From the NCBI RefSeq assembly GCF_019047785.1, contig NZ_CP077290.1:3410001-3474000 (forward strand): DNA of 64,000 nucleotides. The letters are read 5' to 3'. The DNA comes from Enterobacter cancerogenus. Lineage in GTDB: Bacteria > Pseudomonadota > Gammaproteobacteria > Enterobacterales > Enterobacteriaceae. Under the pieces are notes generated by a model that saw only the letters and a program-made list of their open reading frames with translations, was not told where the DNA came from and ran no database searches. The translations under genes were made by a program, and so were the position numbers. Within the stretch, counting starts at the first letter, position 1. Every line of letters starts with the position of its first letter. Positions 1-9,089 of this stretch are shown here, in pieces.

Positions 1-26
1 AACTTTTACGCCCGTCAAATTGCTCA

Positions 27-55
27 TTGCATGGCAATTTGGCGCAAAATACTAT
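27..55 (+). promoter_or_regulatory. candidate ygiF promoter
   Basis: TTGCAT (27-32) and TACTAT (50-55) are 17 bases apart, which fits a weak sigma-70 promoter ahead of ygiF. The matches to consensus are only 3/6 and 4/6, so this is a tentative call. Nothing else was recognised in bases 1-127. Confidence 0.35.
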
Positions 56-127
56 GTACTGACAAACAAATGGCGAGGAAGTTCGCCTTCATTGACGCGT
101 CTGTGACGCACGCAAAAGTACAAGGCT

Positions 128-1429
128 ATGGCACAAGAAATCGAATTAAAGTTTATCGTCGAAAAAGACAGCGTTGACGCGCTTCGTCAGCATCTGCACA
201 CGCTTTCCGGCGAGCACCATGAACCGGTACAGCTGCTTAACATCTATTACGAAACGCCGGACAACTGGCTGCGCCAGCACGACATGGGGCTGCGCATCCG
301 GGGAGCGGGCGGGCGCTATGAAATGACGATGAAAACCGCTGGCCGCGTGGTCGGCGGGTTACACCAGCGCCCGGAATACAATATTGATATCAGCAAGCCG
401 GAACTTGAACTGGCGCGTTTCCCGGCCGAGGTATGGCCAGAGGGCGAGCTGCCGGCAACGTTAGCGGCGCAGGTGCAGCCGCTGTTCAGCACCGATTTCT
501 GGCGCGAAAAATGGCAGGTGACGGAAGGCAAAAGCCGCATAGAGATTGCCCTCGATCTGGGTGACGTGAAGGCGGGCGAATGGCAGGAGCCACTCTGCGA
601 ACTGGAGCTTGAGCTGCTGGAAGGTGACGCGAACGACGTGCTGAAGCTGGCACGTAAGCTGGTGAACCAGTCCGGCTTGCGTCAGGGCAGCCTGAGTAAG
701 GCCGCACGCGGTTATCATCTGGCGGCCGGGAATGCGCCACGTACGGTGAAAGAGACGCCGATTTTACGCGTTGTGCCGAAAGCCAGCATCGAACAGGGCA
801 TGGAAGCGGCGCTGGAACTGGCGCTCTCTCAGTGGCTGTACCACGAAGAGTTGTGGGCGCGAAATGTCAAAAATGCGAAAACCCACGTCATGGCGGCTAT
901 TGGCCTGGTGCGTCATACGCTGGCGCTGTTCGGCGGTATCGTGCCGCGTAAAGCAAGCGCTCACTTACGTGATCTGCTTACCCAAACCGAAGCACTTATG
1001 CTCTCCGATGTGTCGGCACAAACGGCGCTCTATAGCCCACAGGCCGCCTCGGCCAAACTGGCGCTCACTGAGTTTCTGGTAACGCGCGGCTGGCGGACTT
1101 TCCTTGATGCAAAAGCGCAGACCAAAATCGCGGATAACTTTAAGCGCTTTGCGGATATTCATCTTTCGCGGCATGCCGCTGAGCTGAGAACCACGTTTGC
1201 CTACCCGCTGGGCGACCAGTACGGCGATCAGCTTCCGCGTCTGGCGCGTAATATCGACAGCATGTTGCTGCTGTCCGGTGCCTATGACGGCGTGAAAGCG
1301 CAGGCCTGGATGGAGAACTGGCAGGGGCTGAAGCAAGCCATCGAAAACCGCCAGCAGGTCGAGATTGAGCATTTCCGCAACGAGGCCATTTCGCAGGAGC
1401 CGTTCTGGCTGCACAGCGGAAAACGTTAA
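128..1429 (+). CDS. ygiF: inorganic triphosphatase YgiF (CYTH-CHAD)
   Basis: This cytoplasmic enzyme of 433 residues hydrolyses inorganic tripolyphosphate. The N-terminal CYTH domain (about 1-200) opens with the signature EIELKF, giving the metal- and phosphate-binding E4, E6 and K8. The C-terminal half (about 220-430) is a helical CHAD domain, the polyphosphate-binding partner commonly fused to CYTH. The ATG at 128 is the first in frame and places the ExExK motif at residue 4, as in the E. coli protein. The Shine-Dalgarno sequence is weak (AAGG just upstream). glnE starts 21 bases downstream on the same strand, so the two are probably co-transcribed, as in E. coli. The call rests on domain content and neighbours; function is known from the family. 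Confidence 0.95.
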   Translation: MAQEIELKFIVEKDSVDALRQHLHTLSGEHHEPVQLLNIYYETPDNWLRQHDMGLRIRGAGGRYEMTMKTAGRVVGGLHQRPEYNIDISKPELELARFPAEVWPEGELPATLAAQVQPLFSTDFWREKWQVTEGKSRIEIALDLGDVKAGEWQEPLCELELELLEGDANDVLKLARKLVNQSGLRQGSLSKAARGYHLAAGNAPRTVKETPILRVVPKASIEQGMEAALELALSQWLYHEELWARNVKNAKTHVMAAIGLVRHTLALFGGIVPRKASAHLRDLLTQTEALMLSDVSAQTALYSPQAASAKLALTEFLVTRGWRTFLDAKAQTKIADNFKRFADIHLSRHAAELRTTFAYPLGDQYGDQLPRLARNIDSMLLLSGAYDGVKAQAWMENWQGLKQAIENRQQVEIEHFRNEAISQEPFWLHSGKR

Positions 1430-1450
1430 TTCTGGCAAGGAACCCCCATC

Positions 1451-4306
1451 ATGGCGCTTTCTTCGCAGTTACAGCAGCAGTGGCAGATTGTTTGCGAACG
1501 TCTGCCTGAGTTATTATCGCCGTCATCCCTAAGTGAGCAGGCGAAGTGCGTGCTTACCTTCAGTGATTTTGTGCAGGAGAGTGTCGCGGCGAATCCGGGC
1601 TGGCTGGCGGCGCTGGAAAGCGCGCCTCCGCAGGCGGAAGAGTGGCGGCAGTACGCCAGCTGGCTGCAGGCTGCGCTTGCAGACGTAGCGGATGAAGCCA
1701 CGTTAATGCGCGTTCTGCGTCAGTTCCGCCGCCGGGTGATGGTGCGCATTGCCTGGGCCCAGGCGCTGGAGCTGGTCAGCGAAGAGAGTACGTTGCAGCA
1801 GCTCAGCGAGCTGGCGCAAACGCTGATTGTTGCCGCACGCGACTGGCTGTATGCCGCATGCTGTAAAGAGTGGGGCACGCCGTGCAACGAGGAAGGGGTT
1901 CCTCAGCCGCTGTTGATTCTGGGGATGGGGAAGCTTGGCGGATGCGAGCTGAACTTCTCCTCGGATATCGATCTGATTTTTGCCTGGCCTGAGAACGGGG
2001 CCACGCGCGGCGGGCGGCGCGAGCTGGATAACGCCCAGTTCTTTACCCGCCTTGGCCAGCGGCTGATTAAGGCGCTGGACCAGCCCACCCAGGATGGCTT
2101 TGTCTATCGTGTTGATATGCGCCTGCGGCCGTTCGGCGACAGCGGCCCGCTGGTGCTGAGCTTTGCCGCGCTGGAAGATTACTATCAGGAACAGGGGCGC
2201 GACTGGGAGCGCTACGCGATGGTGAAGGCGCGGATCATGGGCGACAGCGACGATGCCTATGCCAACGAACTGCGTGCCATGCTGCGCCCGTTCGTGTTCC
2301 GCCGCTACATCGACTTCAGCGTGATCCAGTCCCTGCGTAATATGAAGGGGATGATCGCCCGCGAAGTGCGCCGCCGTGGCCTGAAAGACAACATCAAGCT
2401 CGGCGCGGGCGGCATTCGTGAAATCGAATTTATCGTTCAGGTCTTCCAGCTTATCCGCGGTGGTCGTGAGCCGTCGCTGCAATCCCGCTCGCTGCTACCG
2501 ACGCTGAACGCCATCGAACAGCTTCACCTGCTGCCGGAGGGCGACGCGCAAACGCTGCGCGAGGCCTACCTGTTCCTGCGTCGGCTGGAAAACCTGCTGC
2601 AAAGCATAAACGACGAACAAACCCAAACCCTGCCAGGGGATGACCTGAACCGGGCGCGGCTCGCCTGGGGAATGCGCATGGAAGGCTGGGCGGCGCTCAC
2701 CGAGAGGCTGGATGCCCACATGGCAGGCGTGCGTCGGATCTTTAACGATCTGATCGGCGACGACGAAGGGGAGTCGCAGGACGATGCGCTGTCCGAACAC
2801 TGGCGCGAGCTGTGGCAGGACGCCCTCCAGGAAGATGACACCACGCCGGTGCTGGCGCATTTAAGCGATGACGACCGACACCGCGTGGTGGCGTTAATTG
2901 CCGATTTCCGTCTCGAACTGAACAAGCGCGCCATTGGCCCGCGCGGTCGCCAGGTGCTGGATCACCTGATGCCGCATCTACTAAGCGACGTCTGCGCGCG
3001 CGCGGATGCCCCGGTGCCGCTGTCGCGAATGATGCCGCTCCTGAGCGGGATCATCACCCGCACCACCTATCTTGAACTGTTGAGCGAATTCCCCGGCGCG
3101 CTCAAGCATCTGATTTCACTCTGCGCCGCGTCGCCGATGGTCGCCAACAAGCTGGCGCGTTATCCGCTGCTGCTGGACGAACTGCTCGATCCCAACACCC
3201 TTTACCAGCCCACGGCAACGGACGCCTACCGCGACGAACTGCGCCAGTATCTGCTGCGCGTGCCGGAAGAGGATGAAGAGCAGCAGCTGGAGGCGCTGCG
3301 TCAGTTTAAGCAGGCGCAGATGCTGCGTGTGGCGGCGGCCGATATCGCCGGAACGCTGCCGGTAATGAAAGTCAGCGATCACTTAACCTGGCTGGCGGAA
3401 GCGATGATTGATGCCGTCGTGCATCAGGCCTGGGTGCAGATGGTGGCACGCTACGGCCAGCCGAAACATCTGGCCGAGCGTGAAGGGCGCGGCTTTGCGG
3501 TGGTCGGCTATGGCAAGCTCGGCGGCTGGGAGCTGGGTTACAGCTCCGATCTTGATCTGATCTTCCTGCACGACTGCCCGGTAGACGTCATGACCGACGG
3601 CGAGCGTGAAATCGACGGGCGTCAGTTTTACCTACGACTGGCGCAGCGCATTATGCACCTGTTCAGCACGCGCACCTCGTCGGGCATTTTGTACGAGGTG
3701 GATGCGCGCCTGCGCCCGTCCGGCGCGGCGGGCATGTTGGTTACCTCCACGGACGCCTTTGCCGATTATCAGAAAAACGAGGCCTGGACGTGGGAACATC
3801 AGGCGCTGGTGCGCGCCCGCGTGGTCTATGGCGATCCGCAGTTAAAAACGCAGTTTGATCTCATCCGCAAGGAGGTCATGACCACCTTACGCGACGGCAG
3901 CACGCTGCAGACCGAGGTGCGCGAGATGCGCGAAAAAATGCGCGCGCATCTTGGCAATAAACACCGCGATCGCTTTGATATCAAAGCTGATGAGGGCGGA
4001 ATTACCGATATTGAGTTTATTACCCAGTATCTGGTGCTGCTGCACGCCCACGCGAAGCCAAAGCTGACGCGCTGGTCCGATAACGTGCGCATTCTGGAGC
4101 TGCTTGCGCAGAATGAGATTATGGATGAGCAGGAGGCGCAGGCGCTGACCCGGGCCTACACCACGCTAAGGGATGCCCTGCATCACCTGGCCCTGCAGGA
4201 GCAGCCGGGCCATGTGGCGCTCGACCAGTTCGTCGACGAGCGGGCGCAGGTGACCGCCAGCTGGCTGAAGTGGCTGGTGGAACCGTGCGTAACAAAGCAA
4301 GTGTGA
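1451..4306 (+). CDS. glnE: bifunctional glutamine synthetase adenylyltransferase/adenylyl-removing enzyme
   Basis: GlnE attaches AMP to, and removes it from, glutamine synthetase in response to PII status, so it sets nitrogen assimilation. It is 951 residues, close to the E. coli length. Two nucleotidyltransferase domains are visible. The N-terminal deadenylylase half carries GMGKLGG and the catalytic pair D172/D174. The C-terminal adenylylation half carries GYGKLGG and D700/D702. A helical linker lies between them. The start has a good AAGGAA ribosome site at 1436-1441. The gene follows ygiF by 21 bases and precedes hldE by 40 bases, all on the plus strand, suggesting one transcript ending at the terminator after hldE. 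Confidence 0.97.
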   Translation: MALSSQLQQQWQIVCERLPELLSPSSLSEQAKCVLTFSDFVQESVAANPGWLAALESAPPQAEEWRQYASWLQAALADVADEATLMRVLRQFRRRVMVRIAWAQALELVSEESTLQQLSELAQTLIVAARDWLYAACCKEWGTPCNEEGVPQPLLILGMGKLGGCELNFSSDIDLIFAWPENGATRGGRRELDNAQFFTRLGQRLIKALDQPTQDGFVYRVDMRLRPFGDSGPLVLSFAALEDYYQEQGRDWERYAMVKARIMGDSDDAYANELRAMLRPFVFRRYIDFSVIQSLRNMKGMIAREVRRRGLKDNIKLGAGGIREIEFIVQVFQLIRGGREPSLQSRSLLPTLNAIEQLHLLPEGDAQTLREAYLFLRRLENLLQSINDEQTQTLPGDDLNRARLAWGMRMEGWAALTERLDAHMAGVRRIFNDLIGDDEGESQDDALSEHWRELWQDALQEDDTTPVLAHLSDDDRHRVVALIADFRLELNKRAIGPRGRQVLDHLMPHLLSDVCARADAPVPLSRMMPLLSGIITRTTYLELLSEFPGALKHLISLCAASPMVANKLARYPLLLDELLDPNTLYQPTATDAYRDELRQYLLRVPEEDEEQQLEALRQFKQAQMLRVAAADIAGTLPVMKVSDHLTWLAEAMIDAVVHQAWVQMVARYGQPKHLAEREGRGFAVVGYGKLGGWELGYSSDLDLIFLHDCPVDVMTDGEREIDGRQFYLRLAQRIMHLFSTRTSSGILYEVDARLRPSGAAGMLVTSTDAFADYQKNEAWTWEHQALVRARVVYGDPQLKTQFDLIRKEVMTTLRDGSTLQTEVREMREKMRAHLGNKHRDRFDIKADEGGITDIEFITQYLVLLHAHAKPKLTRWSDNVRILELLAQNEIMDEQEAQALTRAYTTLRDALHHLALQEQPGHVALDQFVDERAQVTASWLKWLVEPCVTKQV

Positions 4307-4346
4307 TATTATCGCGCGCAAATTGTGAATCTTTCTGGAGTCAGGA

Positions 4347-5777
4347 ATGAAAGTAACACTGCCAGAGTTTGAACGTGCTGGGGTTATGGTTGTCGGCGAT
4401 GTGATGCTGGATCGCTACTGGTATGGGCCGACCAGCCGCATCTCCCCGGAAGCGCCCGTTCCGGTGGTAAAGGTCGACACCATTGAAGAGCGCCCCGGCG
4501 GCGCGGCAAACGTGGCGATGAACATTGCTTCTCTGGGCGCGCAGTCGCGTCTGGTTGGCTTGACCGGCATCGACGATGCGGCGCGTGCGCTGAGCAAGTC
4601 GCTGGCGGACGTGAACGTGAAGTGCGACTTTGTTTCTGTTCCCACCCACCCGACGATCACCAAGCTGCGCGTGCTGTCACGCAACCAGCAGCTGATTCGC
4701 CTCGACTTTGAAGAAGGTTTCGAGGGCGTTGATCCCGAGCCGTTGCACGAGCGCATCAACCAGGCGCTGGGCAATATCGGCGCGCTGGTGCTGTCCGACT
4801 ACGCCAAAGGCGCGCTGGCAAGCGTGCAGACCATGATCCAGCTGGCGCGTAAAGCCAGCGTGCCGGTACTGATCGACCCGAAAGGCACCGACTTTGAACG
4901 CTATCGCGGCGCAACGCTGCTGACGCCAAACCTCTCTGAGTTTGAAGCGGTGGCGGGCAAGTGCAAAACCGAAGAAGAGCTGGTTGAGCGCGGCATGAAA
5001 ATCATCGCCGATTTCGAGCTGTCCGCGCTGTTAGTGACCCGTTCCGAGCAGGGCATGACGCTGCTGCAGCCGGGCAAAGCGCCGCTGCACATGCCGACGC
5101 AGGCGCAGGAAGTGTACGACGTGACCGGAGCCGGTGATACGGTGATTGGCGTGCTGGCGGCAACGCTGGCGGCGGGGAACTCCCTGGAAGAGGCCTGCTA
5201 CTTTGCTAACGCGGCAGCGGGCGTGGTGGTGGGTAAACTCGGCACCTCTACCGTGTCGCCAATCGAGCTCGAAAACGCTGTGCGTGGCCGTGCCGACACC
5301 GGTTTTGGGGTGATGACCGAAGACGAGCTGAAGGTGGCCGTTGCCGCGGCGCGTAAGCGCGGTGAAAAAGTGGTGATGACCAACGGCGTGTTTGACATTC
5401 TGCACGCGGGCCACGTCTCGTATCTGGCGAATGCGCGTAAGCTCGGCGATCGCCTGATTGTGGCGGTGAACAGCGATGCGTCAACCAAACGTCTTAAAGG
5501 CGAAACGCGCCCGGTGAACCCGCTGGAGCAGCGCATGATCGTGCTCGGCGCGCTGGAAGCGGTGGACTGGGTGGTGTCGTTTGAGGAAGACACGCCGCAG
5601 CGCCTGATTGCAGGTATTTTGCCGGATCTGCTGGTGAAGGGCGGCGATTACAAGCCAGAGCAAATCGCGGGGAGCGAAGAGGTCTGGGCCAACGGCGGCG
5701 AGGTGATGGTGCTCAACTTTGAGGACGGGTGTTCAACCACCAACATCATTAAGAAGATCCAGAAAGACAGTCAGTAA
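4347..5777 (+). CDS. hldE: bifunctional heptose 7-phosphate kinase/heptose 1-phosphate adenylyltransferase
   Basis: HldE carries out two steps in making ADP-heptose for the lipopolysaccharide inner core: phosphorylation of heptose 7-phosphate at C1 and later adenylyl transfer. The 476-residue protein has an N-terminal PfkB/ribokinase domain (about 1-318) with the catalytic loop DVTGAGD, giving base D264. The C-terminal nucleotidyltransferase domain (about 340-476) carries TNGVFD and the HxGH motif at H353-H356. Both domains look intact. An AGGA ribosome site precedes the ATG. The gene ends the ygiF-glnE-hldE run and is followed at once by a strong intrinsic terminator. In E. coli, glgS and yqiJK lie beyond hldE; here ubiK follows. 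Confidence 0.97.
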   Translation: MKVTLPEFERAGVMVVGDVMLDRYWYGPTSRISPEAPVPVVKVDTIEERPGGAANVAMNIASLGAQSRLVGLTGIDDAARALSKSLADVNVKCDFVSVPTHPTITKLRVLSRNQQLIRLDFEEGFEGVDPEPLHERINQALGNIGALVLSDYAKGALASVQTMIQLARKASVPVLIDPKGTDFERYRGATLLTPNLSEFEAVAGKCKTEEELVERGMKIIADFELSALLVTRSEQGMTLLQPGKAPLHMPTQAQEVYDVTGAGDTVIGVLAATLAAGNSLEEACYFANAAAGVVVGKLGTSTVSPIELENAVRGRADTGFGVMTEDELKVAVAAARKRGEKVVMTNGVFDILHAGHVSYLANARKLGDRLIVAVNSDASTKRLKGETRPVNPLEQRMIVLGALEAVDWVVSFEEDTPQRLIAGILPDLLVKGGDYKPEQIAGSEEVWANGGEVMVLNFEDGCSTTNIIKKIQKDSQ

Positions 5778-5805
5778 AAAACGGGCCGTTTGGCCCGTTT
5801 TTTTA
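5776..5805 (+). terminator. intrinsic terminator of hldE
   Basis: An ACGGGCC/GGCCCGT stem with a GTTT loop is followed by a run of seven T bases, directly after the hldE stop codon. The A-run on the left means it could also work leftward. Confidence 0.9.
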
Positions 5806-5807
5806 TG

Positions 5808-5880
5808 GCGGGCGGCGGCTGTGCCTTACCCGACCTACGCGTTCATCCAGGCCCGGTAAGGCGTAGCCGCTACCGGGCAC
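5808..5880. repeat. REP/BIME element
   Basis: Two imperfect palindromic REP units in opposite orientation lie between the convergent hldE and ubiK. The clearest unit (5851-5878) begins GCCCGGTAAGGCG and closes with TACCGGGC. Such elements are extragenic 3' structures typical of enterobacteria. Confidence 0.8.
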
Positions 5881-5892
5881 AACAGGCCGCAA

Positions 5893-6189
5893 TTACGCCT
5901 GATCGTCCACCGGCGGAATAGCCGGTGCCGGTTTCACTTCTTCCGGCACGTTGCGGTTTTCCAGCTCGTTCAGACGTTGCTCCAGCAGCGCCAGCTTTTC
6001 GCGGGTGCGCAGCAGAACCTGCGTTTGCACGTCAAACTCTTCGCGGCTGACTAAATCAAGGCGGACCAACTGCGCCTGCAGCGTCTGGCGGATTTTCTTC
6101 TCAACGTCATCACCAAACTCACGAATGCCCTTCGGCATGGACTCATGAACCTGACGCGCAATTTGCTCAATTTTCTTCGGGTCAATCAT
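5893..6189 (-). CDS. ubiK: ubiquinone biosynthesis accessory factor UbiK
   Basis: UbiK (formerly YqiC) helps the UbiJ-containing Ubi complex make ubiquinone under aerobic conditions. The 98-residue product starts [17 protein letters not shown], as in E. coli, has a helical first half, and ends with a heptad-rich coiled coil (about 50-80) and a proline-rich tail. I chose the ATG at 6189 because it matches the family start and has an AGGGA ribosome site. A longer in-frame start 29 codons upstream lacks both. It is transcribed away from ribB, and the two are separated by the riboswitch region. Confidence 0.93.
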   Translation of the reverse strand: MIDPKKIEQIARQVHESMPKGIREFGDDVEKKIRQTLQAQLVRLDLVSREEFDVQTQVLLRTREKLALLEQRLNELENRNVPEEVKPAPAIPPVDDQA

Positions 6190-6275
6190 TGTGGCTTCCC
6201 TTGGTAAAACGGTCTCAGAAACCATTGTAGCCTGTAAGTGCCGGGCATAAACAAGATTTGTTTGAAGCTTATGCA

Positions 6276-6304
6276 TTGCCCAGGTTAATCAATAGCGTTA
6301 TAGT
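6276..6304 (+). promoter_or_regulatory. ribB promoter
   Basis: TTGCCC (6276-6281) and TATAGT (6299-6304) are separated by 17 bases. Transcription would begin about 6311, just at the 5' edge of the FMN riboswitch, which supports the call. Confidence 0.7.
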
Positions 6305-6312
6305 TATCTCGC

Positions 6313-6462
6313 TTATTCTCAGGGCGGGGCGAAATTCCCCACCGGCGGTAAATCAGCGTCATGCTGAAAGCCCGCGAGCGCTTTGGGTGAACACTCAAAG
6401 GTCAGCAGATCCGGTGTAATTCCGGGGCCGACGGTTAGAGTCCGGATGGGAGAGAGTAACGA
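6313..6462 (+). promoter_or_regulatory. FMN riboswitch (RFN element) controlling ribB
   Basis: The leader carries the conserved RFN blocks in order: AGGGCGGGG...GAAATTCCCCACCGGCGGTA, AAGCCCGCGAGCG, GGTCAGCAGATCCGGTG, TTCCGGGGCCGACGG and AGAGTCCGGATGGGAGAGA. This is the FMN-binding aptamer; it shuts down ribB when FMN is plentiful. About 100 bases follow before the ribB ATG. There, bases 6472-6501 can pair (GGCAAA with TTTTTGCC), and a segment near 6520-6535 is partly complementary to 6464-6474. These are plausible parts of the expression platform. Confidence 0.96.
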
Positions 6463-6567
6463 TCCAGTCGGGCAAAGGCCCGCTCACGTTATCTTTTTGC
6501 CGCGTATACGGCGCTCCTAAGACTGCCCTGATTCTGGTAACCATATAGTTAATGAGGTTTTTTTACC

Positions 6568-7221
6568 ATGAATCAGACGCTACTTTCCTCTTTTGGCACT
6601 TCAACTCAACGTGTTGAACATGCACTGGATGCACTGCGCGAAGGCCGCGGTGTGATGGTGCTTGACGATGAAAACCGTGAAAACGAAGGCGACATGATTT
6701 TTGCCGCTGAAAATATGACCGTAGAGCAGATGGCACTCACCATTCGTCACGGTAGCGGCATTGTCTGCCTGTGCATCAACGAAGACCGCCGCAAGCAGCT
6801 CGACCTGCCAATGATGGTTGAAAACAACACCAGCGCCTTTGGAACCGGTTTTACCGTGACCATCGAAGCGGCGCACGGCGTGACTACCGGTGTCTCAGCG
6901 GCTGACCGTCTGACCACCGTGCGTGCTGCGATTGCCGACGGTGCGAAGCCATCCGATCTGCATCGCCCAGGCCACGTCTTCCCTCTGCGCGCGCAGGCGG
7001 GTGGCGTATTGACCCGCGGCGGCCATACCGAAGCCACCATCGACCTGGTGACCCTGGCAGGCTTCAAACCTGCAGGCGTGCTGTGCGAACTGACCAACGA
7101 TGATGGCACCATGGCGCGCGCGCCAGAGTGCATCACCTTTGCCCGTCTGCATAACATGCCGGTGGTGACCATCGAAGATCTGGTTGAATATCGCCAGGCG
7201 CACGAGCGCAAAGCCAGCTGA
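6568..7221 (+). CDS. ribB: 3,4-dihydroxy-2-butanone 4-phosphate synthase
   Basis: RibB converts ribulose 5-phosphate into 3,4-dihydroxy-2-butanone 4-phosphate and formate, supplying the four-carbon unit of riboflavin. The 217 residues equal the E. coli length. The acidic metal/substrate loop [10 protein letters not shown] (33-42) and the later GHTEA motif are intact. The start follows GAGG with a T-run before the ATG. The protein has no RibA fusion. Expression is controlled by the FMN riboswitch in the 5' leader, and the gene is monocistronic, with a terminator directly after it. Confidence 0.97.
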   Translation: MNQTLLSSFGTSTQRVEHALDALREGRGVMVLDDENRENEGDMIFAAENMTVEQMALTIRHGSGIVCLCINEDRRKQLDLPMMVENNTSAFGTGFTVTIEAAHGVTTGVSAADRLTTVRAAIADGAKPSDLHRPGHVFPLRAQAGGVLTRGGHTEATIDLVTLAGFKPAGVLCELTNDDGTMARAPECITFARLHNMPVVTIEDLVEYRQAHERKAS

Positions 7222-7240
7222 AAGGCGCAAACGTAACGAT

Positions 7241-7270
7241 AAAAGCCGGGCGACCCCCGGCTTTTTTTGT
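7241..7270. terminator. bidirectional terminator between ribB and the fimbrial operon
   Basis: An AGCCGGG/CCCGGCT stem is flanked by AAAA on the left and a T-run on the right. It terminates ribB on the plus strand and, read on the other strand, the fimbrial operon, whose last stop codon lies 2 bases beyond it. Confidence 0.88.
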
Positions 7271-7272
7271 TT

Positions 7273-8334
7273 TTAGTGGTAGTTAATTTTAAACAGCACG
7301 ACGGTTTCAAAGGGGCCAGAATCAATGGCTTTCCCCGCAACGGGCGAAAGCTCAGCGGTATAGGTCTGCTCAACCTGCAACGTGCTGCCCGTAAAATCGG
7401 CGTACTCATTATACTGGTTAAAGGTAAACGGCCGGGTGCCATCCAGGATCCGCAGCTTAAGCCCGTTTCCGATCAGCAGCGCGGTATCGTTATTGCTGAG
7501 GGAACCGTCGGTGTAAAACGACGAGTCCATCTTGAAGCCGTCCGAGCACTGGGCGTCCTGCACTTTGGTGGTTTTAACGGTAAACGTCCGGTTACGGGTA
7601 CCCTGATTGACGATGTCGCGGGCGCTGAAGGAGCCAAAGTCGATCTCCTGGTTTTCCGGGAAGATGCTAAACGTTGCCCCGCAGTCCAGAACGTTGATGT
7701 TATTCAGACCGTTCACGTGATATTTCAGGTTCTTCGCATCAGACAGCGTGTTCACGCCCCCCTTACCGTCGAACTGCACCAGTATGTAATCCCCGAGCGA
7801 GCTGATGTAGCCGTGGGGCGGCATGGTTTTGATTTTCACGTACAGGCGAAAACGCGCGATAAAATAGCGGCTGGTGTGGATGTCGTTAACATTGCCGGAA
7901 CAGATGTAATGCTCCCAGCCCATGTCATGCAGCTGCGCGGGGGTATAGGTGTTCAGGCTGTTGTTATCCAGACACTGATGGGTGTCGATCCCGGTTGGCT
8001 GCCCGGCTGCGTCATAGTCCGCGCCCTCGTAGGTCACCCCCAGCTGGTAATAAGGATCCTCGCTGGATAAGTAGGGGTTCACCCACGCGTAAACGTCTTC
8101 GTTTGCATGGTTCGACGCGGTGTTGCGATCGCAGTACACCGGAATTTTAATATCGTCAGATTCCCAGATTTTTTGCCCCGGCTGTGCGTTGCTCGGTATG
8201 GAGAACGGCGCGATGGTTTTCGTCTGCTCAACCGGGCCGTTGGCCGTGCCCAGATAGCAGTTCAGCGCCAGGGCCTCCTTAAGCGGGACGAACAGCAGCA
8301 GGCTTAAAAACAGAAGTTTAGCGAGTCTTTTCAT
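7273..8334 (-). CDS. yqiI: fimbrial tip adhesin (YqiI-like)
   Basis: This 353-residue protein begins with a signal peptide (about 1-23, ending ALA) and reads NCYLG in the mature start. It is about twice the length of a pilin, which fits a two-domain tip adhesin: a receptor-binding lectin-like domain followed by a C-terminal pilin domain with a cysteine pair. The C-terminus KINYH has the alternating pattern of a donor strand/chaperone-recognition segment. It is the last gene of the operon and its ATG overlaps the chaperone gene by 17 bases, implying coupled translation. Length, position and gene order match E. coli yqiI; receptor specificity cannot be read from the sequence. Confidence 0.8.
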   Translation of the reverse strand: MKRLAKLLFLSLLLFVPLKEALALNCYLGTANGPVEQTKTIAPFSIPSNAQPGQKIWESDDIKIPVYCDRNTASNHANEDVYAWVNPYLSSEDPYYQLGVTYEGADYDAAGQPTGIDTHQCLDNNSLNTYTPAQLHDMGWEHYICSGNVNDIHTSRYFIARFRLYVKIKTMPPHGYISSLGDYILVQFDGKGGVNTLSDAKNLKYHVNGLNNINVLDCGATFSIFPENQEIDFGSFSARDIVNQGTRNRTFTVKTTKVQDAQCSDGFKMDSSFYTDGSLSNNDTALLIGNGLKLRILDGTRPFTFNQYNEYADFTGSTLQVEQTYTAELSPVAGKAIDSGPFETVVLFKINYH

Positions 8335-9082
8335 CGCTCTCTACCTTGCGCTCGCTGAGCTTACACGCCGCCGCACCCGCGCAGCTGGCGTCTACCTTGC
8401 GCAGCGCGCCGTAATCATCAATGTAACCGATGCTGTAGTAGCTGCCGTGGTAGCTACCGGTGGAGGCGGAAGCGGTGGCAAACGGCGCAATCATCAGGCT
8501 GTCAAAACCCGGCAGCATGGTTTTTGCATCTTTACTGAGCCAGGCCAGCGTAATGTAGTAAGGCGTCGGGTTATGGAAGGTAAGCCCCTTAGCGGTCGCC
8601 GTGACTTCTAAGCGCATTTCACTCTTCTCGCCCGCTTTTTTGCTGATGGCTTTAGGACGCCAGAACAGCTTGATGCGGCTTTGCATGGCAACCTGCATCA
8701 CGCTGCGCTCCTCGCTGGCGTTGCTGCTTTTCGGCGGGACTTCGCGCAGGTTGAAGTAAAACAGCGACTCGCGATCGCTAGGAAGCTGGCTGACGCCCGC
8801 CTGCCTGACGATCCGCACCTGTGACGATGCGCCTGGTTCAATACGCTGGATGGGCGGGAGAGCCATAAAATGGCTGTCTTCCTTGCGCCCGTTCTCGTCT
8901 TCAATCCAGGAGAGCGCGAGATACGGCAGAGATTTGCTCTGATTATCGACCTTCAGGCTACTGGCTTTGTCGCTCTGTGGAAACACAATCCGGGTGCGAT
9001 CCAGGTTGATCGCGGCGTGGGTCGTTAAGCTGGTGCCGATGAGCATCAGGCACAGAAGTTTTAAGGGTGAATGTTTCATCAT
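8318..9082 (-). CDS. yqiH: periplasmic fimbrial chaperone (YqiH-like)
   Basis: This is a PapD/FimC-type chaperone of 254 residues with a signal peptide (about 1-23, ending THA). The mature start [12 protein letters not shown] is the typical first strand, and the middle has the family pattern of two immunoglobulin-like domains. It caps pilin subunits in the periplasm by donor-strand complementation and hands them to the usher. The usher gene ends 7 bases upstream, and the adhesin start overlaps its 3' end. The usher-before-chaperone order differs from type 1 fim operons and matches E. coli yqiGH. Confidence 0.88.
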   Translation of the reverse strand: MMKHSPLKLLCLMLIGTSLTTHAAINLDRTRIVFPQSDKASSLKVDNQSKSLPYLALSWIEDENGRKEDSHFMALPPIQRIEPGASSQVRIVRQAGVSQLPSDRESLFYFNLREVPPKSSNASEERSVMQVAMQSRIKLFWRPKAISKKAGEKSEMRLEVTATAKGLTFHNPTPYYITLAWLSKDAKTMLPGFDSLMIAPFATASASTGSYHGSYYSIGYIDDYGALRKVDASCAGAAACKLSERKVESDEKTR

Positions 9083-9089
9083 GGGTTTC

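Noticed and set aside
1703..2482. Long open frame antisense to glnE (about 259 codons)
   Set aside because: Mirror of high-GC codon usage in glnE; no ribosome site, no recognisable domain, composition rich in His/Arg/Gln.
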